Source: Bacillota bacterium (GTDB lineage: Bacteria > Bacillota > Clostridia > Peptostreptococcales > Anaerovoracaceae). Taken from it: a stretch of 6,596 nucleotides of DNA. The position numbers and the translations under genes were made by a program. Positions 1 through 5,468 of this stretch are shown here, one piece after another. Within the stretch, counting starts at the first letter, position 1, and every line of letters starts with the position of its first letter. The DNA is taken from positions 1 to 6,596 of the forward strand of contig JAUNBO010000103.1 in the NCBI GenBank assembly GCA_030527065.1, in the 5' to 3' direction. The notes beneath the pieces were generated by a model. That model made no database searches. It saw nothing but the letters and a program-made list of their open reading frames with translations, and was not told the DNA's origin.

Positions 1-75
1 GTGAGTTGAGCCGTAAAATTCTCTGGGACGAGGACAGTCCGGCAAACCGCCCCCCGGCGCCCCGTGAATAGTAAC
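1..75 (+). repeat. Dispersed 75-bp element, left copy (inverted partner at 6422-6497)
   Basis: This stretch is nearly identical to the reverse complement of 6422-6497. The first 49 bases match with one substitution (T at 38, A in the other copy). The remainder matches with five more substitutions and a one-base indel, ending in GTGAATAGTAAC here and GTGAAAAGAAAC there. It lies upstream of spoIIM in the same sense as that gene. The window edge cuts it, so its true left boundary is unknown. The divergence shows two separate genomic copies rather than a duplicated read. I do not recognise the family. Confidence 0.85.
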
Positions 76-176
76 TTTCCTTTCGCAACGACTTGTACTA
101 AAAAACGTACCCCTCACATAACAATAAGAGAAACGTTGTCCGCCGGGAGCGGCGGAAACCATTCCAGGAGGAACCC
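76..176 (+). promoter_or_regulatory. spoIIM leader with two stem-loops and Shine-Dalgarno site
   Basis: Non-coding leader of spoIIM. CAACG at 86-90 can pair with CGTTG at 134-138 across a 43-nt loop. A tighter hairpin, TCCGCC (139-144) with GGCGGA (151-156) and a 6-nt loop, follows. A perfect AGGAGG at 166-171, five bases before the ATG at 177, fixes the gene start. No U-tract follows either hairpin, so they are not intrinsic terminators. CATAACAAT at 116-124 loosely resembles a sporulation-sigma -10 box, but I find no matching -35, so no promoter is claimed. Confidence 0.45.
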
Positions 177-812
177 ATGAGACGGAAAAAAGCCGGAGGC
201 CCATCCCGTGCAGCCACTTCTGTTTTTTCTTTTTGCAGCCCGCCCGTTCTGGCGGCGTCCCTTTTCTGCCTTTTGGCAGGAGCCTCCGCCGGCGCTTTTC
301 TGGAGCTCTTCCTGCCTGAAACGGAACGGGCGGCCCTTTGGAGCCTGCTGGATCACAGCCTGTTCACCGTGGAAAGCGCCGGCCAGGATCTCGGCGGCAT
401 TTTCATCAATTCCCTGGCGGGGAACCTGCTCCTGCTCCTCCTCATCATCCTGGCAGGTCTCAGCGTCTTTCTCTTCCCCCTGGCTTTCCTTCTGACCGCC
501 TATAAAGGAATGGCCCTGGGCTTTTCCGCCGCCCTCATCTTCGATATGGCAGGCTTCCGGGGCCTCTCCGTGGTCTTCACCTCTCTGGTCCTGCCGGGTC
601 TGCTGCTTCTGCCCGCCTTTCTCCTCTCCTCTGCCGCAGCGGGCGGCCTGGCCCTGGGAGTCCTGGCCCAGCGTAAAAAAGGCATAAAAAAGAGCCTCGT
701 CCAGGGGGCGGGCCCTTATTTGCTCTTACAGCTGATCCCCTTCGGCGCAGCTCTGGGGGGCTGCCTTATAGAAGCTTTTCTGTCTCCTCTGCTGACGCTG
801 CCATTAGGATAG
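177..812 (+). CDS. spoIIM: Stage II sporulation protein M-like integral membrane protein
   Basis: A 211-residue, very hydrophobic protein of the SpoIIM (DUF95) family. In Bacillus subtilis SpoIIM acts with SpoIID and SpoIIP in the mother-cell membrane to remodel septal peptidoglycan during engulfment; other Clostridia keep homologues. Family-like features seen: a basic N-terminus, a first membrane segment around 23-46, then an FINSLAGNLLLL stretch (76-87), a LSVFLFPLAF segment (95-104) and KGMALGFS (110-117), matching the family pattern of a Leu-rich helix, a Gly/Pro-rich turn and KG..(V/L)GF. Further helices span about 130-165 and 180-209. Length is close to the usual family size. AGGAGG five bases upstream supports the ATG. 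The neighbouring NUDIX gene mirrors the nudF-spoIIM neighbourhood of B. subtilis, but here the two genes converge and overlap by 47 bp. The fairly divergent sequence makes the exact role an inference. Confidence 0.8.
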   Translation: MRRKKAGGPSRAATSVFSFCSPPVLAASLFCLLAGASAGAFLELFLPETERAALWSLLDHSLFTVESAGQDLGGIFINSLAGNLLLLLLIILAGLSVFLFPLAFLLTAYKGMALGFSAALIFDMAGFRGLSVVFTSLVLPGLLLLPAFLLSSAAAGGLALGVLAQRKKGIKKSLVQGAGPYLLLQLIPFGAALGGCLIEAFLSPLLTLPLG

Positions 813-1314
813 CCGCTATGGTCTTGGCGTCCTCTATCTCCCCCCGCAGGACCATGGCCCTGGCCTCCGGAAGCGCCAGCTCCACAACGTCTATGGCTTC
901 GTTGTCGTCAAAGTCCGTTGTACCGGGCGTAAGCCCCGTGGCCAGATACAGATGTATGATTTCCGTGGAGTAGCCGATGGAGGAATAAAATGAACAAAGA
1001 CGCTTTATATTGGCGGCGGTATAGCCCGTTTCCTCTTTCAGCTCCCGAAGAGCGGCGGGCAGGGGATCCTCTCCCTTTTCTATCTTCCCCGCCGGCGCCT
1101 CCAGGACCGCCTTGCCTGCGGCGTAGCGGAACTGCCGGACCAGGACGATCTTTCCTTCTTCTGTTACCGCCGCCAGAGTGACGCCTCCGTTATGCTCCAC
1201 TACCTCCCGCCAGGATTCCCGGTCGCCCTTCACCAGCACCCGGTCCCTTCTCAGATTCAGAATGGCGCCCTCATAAATGCGATGGCTTTCCAGAGTCTTT
1301 TCCCTGTAGATCAT
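766..1314 (-). CDS. nudF: NUDIX hydrolase, probable ADP-ribose pyrophosphatase
   Basis: A 182-residue cytoplasmic hydrolase that probably splits ADP-ribose (or related ADP-sugars) into AMP and ribose 5-phosphate. The NUDIX box is complete at 76-98: G76, E82, R90-E91-L92, E94-E95, G97, followed by Tyr98. The carboxylates bind the catalytic divalent metal. The VRQFRY motif (59-64) just before the box, the APAGKIEKGE segment, and the N-terminal EKTLES..IYEG pattern are typical of the ADP-ribose pyrophosphatase subgroup. It is the last gene of the proB-proC-nudF minus-strand series, 58 bp after proC. A purine-rich AGAGGA sits very close to the ATG. The 3' end runs 47 bp into the convergent spoIIM gene. 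Substrate is inferred from the subfamily and from the spoIIM neighbourhood. Confidence 0.88.
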   Translation of the reverse strand: MIYREKTLESHRIYEGAILNLRRDRVLVKGDRESWREVVEHNGGVTLAAVTEEGKIVLVRQFRYAAGKAVLEAPAGKIEKGEDPLPAALRELKEETGYTAANIKRLCSFYSSIGYSTEIIHLYLATGLTPGTTDFDDNEAIDVVELALPEARAMVLRGEIEDAKTIAAILMAASAEETEKLL

Positions 1315-1372
1315 TTCCTCTTCCCTGTTCAGGGGCGGCAGCTCTCCGCCCGCTCTTTTTCCTGCCGGCGGC

Positions 1373-2188
1373 TCACCGGCGCATTTCTTCGGATTTCTTT
1401 GCGGCCTCTTCCACTGCGGCCATGGCTGCGCTGCGGAAGCCTCTGTCCTCCAGGGCCTTTACGCCCCGGATCGTTGTCCCTCCGGGAGAGCAGACCCGGT
1501 CTTTCAGCAAGCCGGGATGAAGGCCGGTTTCCAGCACCATTTTAGCGGCTCCCAGCACTGTCTGGGCCGCCATGGTGCAGGCCTGCTCTCTGGGCAGGCC
1601 CCAGGCCACGGCGCCGTCGGCCAGGGCCTCTATAAATACATATACATAGGCGGGACCGCTGCCGCTGAGGCCGGTAACGGCGTCCATCAGCTTTTCTTCC
1701 ACCGATTCCACGCGTCCGATGGAGGAAAAGAGCTCCAGCGTCCAGTGGAATACCCGGTCCGGCGCCGCCTGGCTGCGGCAAAGAGCGCTCATCCCTTCTC
1801 CCACCAAAGCCGGCGTGTTGGGCATTGCCCGTATCACCGACGCTTTGCCTCCGAAGGGCTCCTGCAAAGCCTGCAGAGAAACGCCGGCGGCGATGGAAAT
1901 CAGGGTCTTCTCCCCCCGGACAAAGGCCGGGCCGAAACGCTCTGCCAGACCTCCCAGAATGGCTTCCACCTGTGCCGGCTTCACCGCCAGCAGCACCACG
2001 TCTGCAGCCTCCGCCAGCTCCTCCGGGCTGACACAGGCCCGTATGCCGTTCTCTCTGGCAAGGGTCAGCAGCCGGTCTCCGTCCACATCATAAGCGGAGA
2101 CGTTTTCCGCTTCCTCCGGACATGCGGCCACATAACCCTTCAAGATAGCCGTTCCCATGTTTCCCGTCCCAATAAACCCGATTCTCAT
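1373..2188 (-). CDS. proC: Pyrroline-5-carboxylate reductase
   Basis: A 271-residue cytoplasmic enzyme catalysing the last step of proline synthesis, NAD(P)H-dependent reduction of 1-pyrroline-5-carboxylate to L-proline. The N-terminal Rossmann motif GFIGTGNMG is at 4-12. LLAVKPAQ (66-73) and RAMPNTPALVGEG (120-132) are further cofactor and substrate-site landmarks. The dimerisation domain carries GLSGSGPAYVYVFIEALADG (173-192) and the family signature with SPGGTTIRGVKALE (234-247). Length is standard for ProC. A strong GGGGGAG Shine-Dalgarno site lies a few bases before the ATG. proB lies upstream, separated by about 100 bp with two stem-loops; the NUDIX gene follows 58 bp downstream. A short GCCGG/CCGGC hairpin (1364-1380) overlaps the stop codon but has no U-tract. 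Confidence 0.97.
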   Translation of the reverse strand: MRIGFIGTGNMGTAILKGYVAACPEEAENVSAYDVDGDRLLTLARENGIRACVSPEELAEAADVVLLAVKPAQVEAILGGLAERFGPAFVRGEKTLISIAAGVSLQALQEPFGGKASVIRAMPNTPALVGEGMSALCRSQAAPDRVFHWTLELFSSIGRVESVEEKLMDAVTGLSGSGPAYVYVFIEALADGAVAWGLPREQACTMAAQTVLGAAKMVLETGLHPGLLKDRVCSPGGTTIRGVKALEDRGFRSAAMAAVEEAAKKSEEMRR

Positions 2189-2289
2189 TTGCTCTCCCCC
2201 TTATTTGAAAGGATGGAGGAAGGAAAGTCCTTCCCCTCATTTTCTCCCGGCCCGCAAAGGGACTTCCGCCCCGGCCGGAGTCTCCGCAG
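2189..2289 (-). other. proB-proC intercistronic spacer with two stem-loops
   Basis: Read in the direction of transcription, the first structure is a GC-rich imperfect stem: 2273-2280 pairs with 2244-2252 with one bulged C, around a 20-nt loop. The second is a perfect 7-bp stem, GGAAGGA (2218-2224) with TCCTTCC (2228-2234), around a 3-nt loop. Neither is followed by a run of U, so neither is a convincing intrinsic terminator. They could mark RNA processing or partial polarity between proB and proC. The ProC ribosome-binding site lies at the downstream end of the spacer. Confidence 0.5.
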
Positions 2290-3090
2290 CTATTTGCCGA
2301 AAAACACCGTGGCCTTTCCCCGTCCCTCCGCCAGCTCCTGCAGGATGTTTTCTTTGGAGCCGTTGGCCAGCACCATGGAAATGCCGTATTCGTTCACCCT
2401 TCTGGCCGCCTCTATCTTTGTCAGGATGCCTCCGGTGCCGAAATGGCTCTTGCCCCGGGCGTCTATCTCCATCAGCAGTCCGTCAATGTCGTAGACCTCT
2501 TCTATCAGCTCCGCCCCGGCGTCGTTTTTGGGGTTCTTATCGTAAACGCCGTCTATGTCGCTGAGGATGATGAAGAGATCCGCCCCCCACAGGATGGCGG
2601 TGAGGGCGCCCAGGGTGTCGTTGTCCCCCACGGAATTGATCTCCTCCACGCTGACGCTGTCGTTTTCGTTTACCACGGGCACCACGCCCTCGTCCACCAG
2701 GGTGAAGAGCGTATTGCGGATGTGCAGGTCCCGGACATGGTCCTCAAAGTCTTCCCGGGAAAGGAGCATCTGGCCCACATGTATGCCGTGCTTGCCGAAA
2801 AGGTCCTTGTAGGCGTTCATCAGCTCCACCTGGCCGATGGCGCAGAGGGCCTGCTTGTAATTGATGTCGTCCTTCCTCCGCCACTTGTTGATGGCCGCCA
2901 TGCCGCAGACGCCGGCGCCGGAGGATACGATGATGATGCGCTTCCCTTCTTTCATGAATCGGCAGAACTGCTCCACCAGGTTGCGCATCACGTTTCCATT
3001 CACATTGCCGTTTTCGTCGGAAAGGATATTGCTTCCTATTTTTATCACGATTTTTCTGCTGTCCTCAAAAAGTTCCCTGACCCGTTCCAT
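2290..3090 (-). CDS. proB: Glutamate 5-kinase, short form without PUA domain
   Basis: A 266-residue amino-acid kinase that phosphorylates L-glutamate to gamma-glutamyl phosphate, the first and usually proline-inhibited step of proline synthesis. Motifs seen: KIGSN (17-21), the SSGAG glycine-rich loop (56-60), NENDSVS (141-147), GDNDTLGAL (155-163), LSDIDGVYDKNP (176-187) and GTGGILTKIEAA (218-229). The protein stops after the kinase domain, so it lacks the C-terminal PUA domain of the Escherichia coli type; short forms are known. An ATG 42 bp upstream (3132) is in frame, but the promoter -10 at 3150-3155 would place the transcript start only about ten bases before it, and GGGAAAGG lies before 3090, so 3090 is preferred. 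proC follows; proA, which encodes the intervening enzyme, is not in the window. Confidence 0.95.
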   Translation of the reverse strand: MERVRELFEDSRKIVIKIGSNILSDENGNVNGNVMRNLVEQFCRFMKEGKRIIIVSSGAGVCGMAAINKWRRKDDINYKQALCAIGQVELMNAYKDLFGKHGIHVGQMLLSREDFEDHVRDLHIRNTLFTLVDEGVVPVVNENDSVSVEEINSVGDNDTLGALTAILWGADLFIILSDIDGVYDKNPKNDAGAELIEEVYDIDGLLMEIDARGKSHFGTGGILTKIEAARRVNEYGISMVLANGSKENILQELAEGRGKATVFFGK

Positions 3091-3149
3091 TTTTTTGCCT
3101 TTCCCGAAGCCCGCCCCGCAGGCCTCTTTCATCGCTTTTTCAGAGAATC

Positions 3150-3178
3150 AGAATATCACATTTTTTCCCTTCTGTCAA
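3150..3178 (-). promoter_or_regulatory. SigA-type promoter for proB
   Basis: On the minus strand a perfect -35 hexamer TTGACA (3178-3173) is followed, after exactly 17 bp, by the -10 TATTCT (3155-3150, four of six to consensus). The predicted start near 3143 gives a leader of about 50 nt to the ATG at 3090. No T-box or riboswitch signature is visible in this leader, so regulation by proline is more likely at the enzyme level or through a protein not identifiable here. Confidence 0.7.
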
Positions 3179-3286
3179 AAATTCAACAGACAAATGTCAG
3201 CAAAGCGATGGGTTCCCTGCTGTTGCATTTTACGAAATCCGGCAAGTCAGCGGCAAAAGGCGATGCTGCCGGGCCTGCCTTCGGAA

Positions 3287-3320
3287 AGAGAAACCGCAGC
3301 GGCAAGGCTGCGGTTTCTCT
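3287..3320 (-). terminator. Stem-loop, candidate terminator downstream of adh
   Basis: AGAGAAACCGCAGC (3287-3300) is a perfect 14-bp inverted repeat with 3307-3320 around a 6-nt loop. Read on the minus strand, the 3' arm and what follows give GGTTTCTCTTTCC, which is U-rich but interrupted by C. It lies about 190 bp past the adh stop and about 110 bp before the proB -35, where a boundary between the two units is expected. It is probably a terminator, though not a textbook one. Confidence 0.5.
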
Positions 3321-3393
3321 GGAGTGAACAGGTATGATCGTCTGCGGGTGAGTAGTCCGCTTAAAACATCCCTGCTTTTTATTTGCGGAATCC

Positions 3394-3448
3394 CCTGTGC
3401 GGGTCTGCCGGCCATTTGTTTCACAGATGGGCCAGGCTGCCGCACAGG
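3394..3448. other. Large stem-loop between adh and proB
   Basis: CCTGTGCGG (3394-3402) pairs perfectly with CCGCACAGG (3440-3448). Inside it a second helix can form between GGCCAT (3410-3415) and ATGGGCC (3426-3432) with one bulge, giving a hairpin of about 55 nt. No U-tract follows on either strand. It lies in the 416-bp gene-free interval 3091-3506 and would be part of the adh 3' untranslated region. Function is unknown. Confidence 0.5.
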
Positions 3449-3468
3449 AGAATGCGCTTTCTGTTCAG

Positions 3469-3494
3469 GAGCCGCCTCCTAAGAAGAGGCGCTC
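3469..3494 (-). other. Stem-loop just after the adh stop codon
   Basis: GAGC-(C)-GCCTC (3469-3478) pairs with GAGGCGCTC (3486-3494) with one bulged base and a 7-nt loop, 12 bp past the adh stop. A small CCTCTT/AAGAGG hairpin (3499-3516) overlaps the stop codon itself. Without a U-tract this is more likely an mRNA 3'-end stabiliser or part of a multi-hairpin terminator region than an intrinsic terminator on its own. Confidence 0.4.
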
Positions 3495-3506
3495 ATCCCC
3501 TCTTTA

Positions 3507-4562
3507 TTATAAGAGGACCACCGGCTTGATCAGATCCCGGGGCTTATCCTTCATCAGCAGAAGGGATTCTTCCATATGCTCAAAGCCGTTGAACTTATGA
3601 GTGACTAGCTTGGAGGGCTTGATGCGTCCGGTCATGACCAGGGAGCCCAGCTTCTCCATGCGAAGCCTTCCGCCGGGCATCAGTCCGCCGCGGATGGTCT
3701 TGTGGCCCATTCCGCAGCCCCATTCCACCCGGGGCACCTTTACAAATTCTCCCGATCCAAGATAATTGACGTTGCCGATGACCCCGCCGGGCTTCAGCAT
3801 GGTGACGGCCTGGATCATGGTGTCTGCGTCGCCGCCGGCGATGATGACCCGATCCACGCCCTTGCCGCCGGTCTTGGCCAGGACCTGCTCCACGATATCG
3901 CCTTCCTTGTAGTTGATGATGTCCGTAGCGCCAAATTCCAGGGCGGTATCCGCACAGACCTTTCTGGAGCCTACGGCGTACAGCTCACTGGCGCCCTTCA
4001 GAACGGCGCCGGCCACTCCCATCAGGCCTACCGGGCCGATGCCGATGACGCATACCTTGTCTCCCAGCTGGACGTCGGCAAGCTCCGCCCCATGGAAGCC
4101 GGTGGGAGCCATATCACACAGCATCACCGCATCCAGGATGTCCATTCCTTCCGGCATGAGAGCCAGATTGGCGTCCGCTTCATTTACGTGAAAGCACTCG
4201 GCAAACACGCCGTCCTTGAAGTTGGAAAACTTCCAGCCTGCAAGCATGCCTCCGGAATGCGTGGAGTAGCCTGCCTGGGATTCCAGAGCGCCCCAATCCG
4301 GAGTGATGGCGGGTACGATGACTTTGTCTCCGGGCTTGAACTCTTTGACCATCGCTCCCACTTCCACCACTTCGCCAACGGCTTCGTGGCCCAGGATCAT
4401 ATCGTGACGATCTCCCAGGGCGCCTTCCCATACCGTGTGAACGTCTGATGTACAGGGAGAGACAGCCAGAGGCTTTACGATGGCGTCCAGAGGACCGCAC
4501 TTGGGCGTGTCCTTCTCTATCCACCCTGTTTTACCGATTTCCAACATTGCAAATCCCTTCAT
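3507..4562 (-). CDS. adh: NADP-dependent secondary alcohol (isopropanol) dehydrogenase
   Basis: A 351-residue zinc-dependent medium-chain dehydrogenase interconverting secondary alcohols and ketones (such as isopropanol and acetone, 2-butanol and butanone) and some aldehydes. It has the same length as, and matches over its whole span, the tetrameric Clostridium beijerinckii and Thermoanaerobacter brockii enzymes. The catalytic zinc ligands are all in place at the known positions: Cys37, His59-Glu60 and Asp150. The nucleotide-binding motif GIGPVG is at 174-179, and the following Gly198-Ser199-Arg200 is the family determinant for NADP rather than NAD. The conserved AGWKFSN segment is at 108-114 and the C-terminal LMKDKPRDLIKPVV block at 336-349. 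AGGAGG lies shortly before the ATG. It appears to be a single-gene unit with its own promoter and a downstream stem-loop region. Physiological substrate is not shown by context. Confidence 0.95.
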   Translation of the reverse strand: MKGFAMLEIGKTGWIEKDTPKCGPLDAIVKPLAVSPCTSDVHTVWEGALGDRHDMILGHEAVGEVVEVGAMVKEFKPGDKVIVPAITPDWGALESQAGYSTHSGGMLAGWKFSNFKDGVFAECFHVNEADANLALMPEGMDILDAVMLCDMAPTGFHGAELADVQLGDKVCVIGIGPVGLMGVAGAVLKGASELYAVGSRKVCADTALEFGATDIINYKEGDIVEQVLAKTGGKGVDRVIIAGGDADTMIQAVTMLKPGGVIGNVNYLGSGEFVKVPRVEWGCGMGHKTIRGGLMPGGRLRMEKLGSLVMTGRIKPSKLVTHKFNGFEHMEESLLLMKDKPRDLIKPVVLL

Positions 4563-4614
4563 GATTTTCCTCCTGTTTTATAATGCGCTTAAAGCAATGG
4601 TTGCGTTTGTAACT

Positions 4615-4643
4615 AATTTATCACATTTCTTTAATATAATCAA
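4615..4643 (-). promoter_or_regulatory. Probable promoter of adh
   Basis: On the minus strand TTGATT (4643-4638) is separated by 17 bp from TAAATT (4620-4615). The -10 is preceded by TG-A, an extended -10 arrangement. Each hexamer matches four of six consensus bases. The interval 4563-4725 is strikingly AT-rich compared with the surrounding genes. Expected leader length is about 45 nt. An imperfect dyad (4608-4625) overlaps the -10. Confidence 0.5.
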
Positions 4644-4726
4644 TCGATTTATTTTTAAAATACATGTTATTTTTATATCCTTACCTTTTAATAGCCTTTT
4701 CAAACATAATCTCTTTGCGGGCATAG

Positions 4727-4754
4727 AAAAACTGCGGAGCCTGAAGCCCCGCAG
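4727..4754 (-). terminator. Rho-independent terminator of the gntR-deoC operon
   Basis: Read on the minus strand, CTGCGGGGC (4754-4746) pairs with GCTCCGCAG (4740-4732) over nine pairs including one G-U, around a 5-nt loop. It is followed directly by five T (4731-4727). It lies 45 bp past the aldolase stop codon and ends that transcript before the adh promoter. Confidence 0.9.
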
Positions 4755-4799
4755 CAGCATGTACTTATGAAGGATGATGGAGAAAAAGATCCCTTTGCT

Positions 4800-5468
4800 C
4801 TACCCCTTTTCCCAGGCGTCCAACAGGGCTCTTGCGGAAGAAACTCCTATGCCGAAGCGATGACAGCCCAGCCGGCACATTTCCTCTATCACGCTTTTCT
4901 CCCGCAGCCCGCCGGCCGCTTTTATCCGCACTTCGTCCTTCACATACCCTTTTATTTTCCGTATCATATCGCAAGAGGCCGGTCCGTGCCAGCCGGTGCC
5001 GGTCTTGACATAGTCCGCACCGCCCAGGATCACCGCTTCGCAGGCCCTGCGCAGCTCTTCGTCAGTCAGCAGAGAGGCTTCCACTATCACCTTCAGTGTG
5101 TGCTCCCCCACGGTTCCTTTCACGGCACGAATCTCTTCAACGATCTTCTCTGTTTTTCCATCGGCCAGCCACGAGAGATTCATCACCATGTCAAATTCCC
5201 GGCAGCCCGCCGCCAGCAGGCGCTCCGCCTGGTAACGCTTTTCGCCGGGAAGCTCTTCCCCTGCGGGAAAGCCTATGACGGCGCCGGGCTTCACCTCGCT
5301 CTGTCCCTTCAGCAGCTCCGCCAGAAGCGCCCCATGGGCAGGCATGGAAAAAGCCGCCGCCCCCCGGCACTCCAAAGCCAGGGCCGCCATGGCTTTTATC
5401 TCCTCGACAGAATGCTTTTGCCGCACGCAACTGAGCTCCAGTGCGGCACAGAATGTCTCCTTGTTCAC
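4800..5468 (-). CDS. deoC: DeoC-family aldolase, divergent deoxyribose-phosphate aldolase
   Basis: A 222-residue class I (Schiff-base) aldolase. DeoC proper cleaves 2-deoxyribose 5-phosphate to acetaldehyde and glyceraldehyde 3-phosphate. Seen: VIGFPAG (64-70), EFDMVMN with Asp93, KVIVEASLLTDEE (126-138), the Schiff-base lysine Lys155 in YVKTGTG (153-159), the second active-site lysine Lys183 in IKAAGG (182-187), and a C-terminal GIGVSSA phosphate-site-like loop (206-212). Odd: the N-terminal DHT..KP motif is ELSCVRQK here, and the CVNP motif is FSMP, so the substrate may differ from that of DeoC. The start is the GTG at 5468, whose GTGA overlaps the regulator stop, with AAGGG just upstream; an in-frame ATG at 5537 would add 23 residues unlike the family. 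It is translationally coupled to the GntR gene and followed by a strong terminator. Confidence 0.85.
   Translation of the reverse strand: MNKETFCAALELSCVRQKHSVEEIKAMAALALECRGAAAFSMPAHGALLAELLKGQSEVKPGAVIGFPAGEELPGEKRYQAERLLAAGCREFDMVMNLSWLADGKTEKIVEEIRAVKGTVGEHTLKVIVEASLLTDEELRRACEAVILGGADYVKTGTGWHGPASCDMIRKIKGYVKDEVRIKAAGGLREKSVIEEMCRLGCHRFGIGVSSARALLDAWEKG

Noticed and set aside
1..75. Riboswitch or RNase P-like RNA suggested by GAGGACAGTCC and GGCAAACC
   Set aside because: The order of motifs does not fit RNase P or c-di-GMP-I aptamers, the GGAC/GTCC pairing is broken in the second copy, and the second copy lies upstream of a promoter.
1517..2494. 325-codon plus-strand open frame across proC and the spacer
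   Set aside because: Covers the antisense of proC and part of proB; the translation is compositionally odd and matches no family I know.
3091..3132. Upstream ATG extending ProB by 14 residues
   Set aside because: Only about ten bases from the predicted transcription start, no ribosome-binding site, and the extra residues are not typical of ProB; 3090 has a purine-rich site.
2443..3327. 294-codon plus-strand open frame antisense to proB
   Set aside because: It lies opposite a clearly recognisable ProB. Its translation has no recognisable domain and low-complexity His/Val/Leu runs typical of antisense frames in GC-rich genes, and it has no ribosome-binding site.
3091..3506. T-box leader for proB
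   Set aside because: No AGGGTGG-type T-box sequence or antiterminator is present, and the predicted leader is only about 50 nt.
3702..4448. 248-codon plus-strand open frame antisense to adh
   Set aside because: Shadow of the well-matched alcohol dehydrogenase; no motif, no Shine-Dalgarno sequence.
4578..4770. Small open frames on both strands in the adh-deoC interval
   Set aside because: They lie in an AT-rich promoter and terminator region, lack ribosome-binding sites and resemble no protein.
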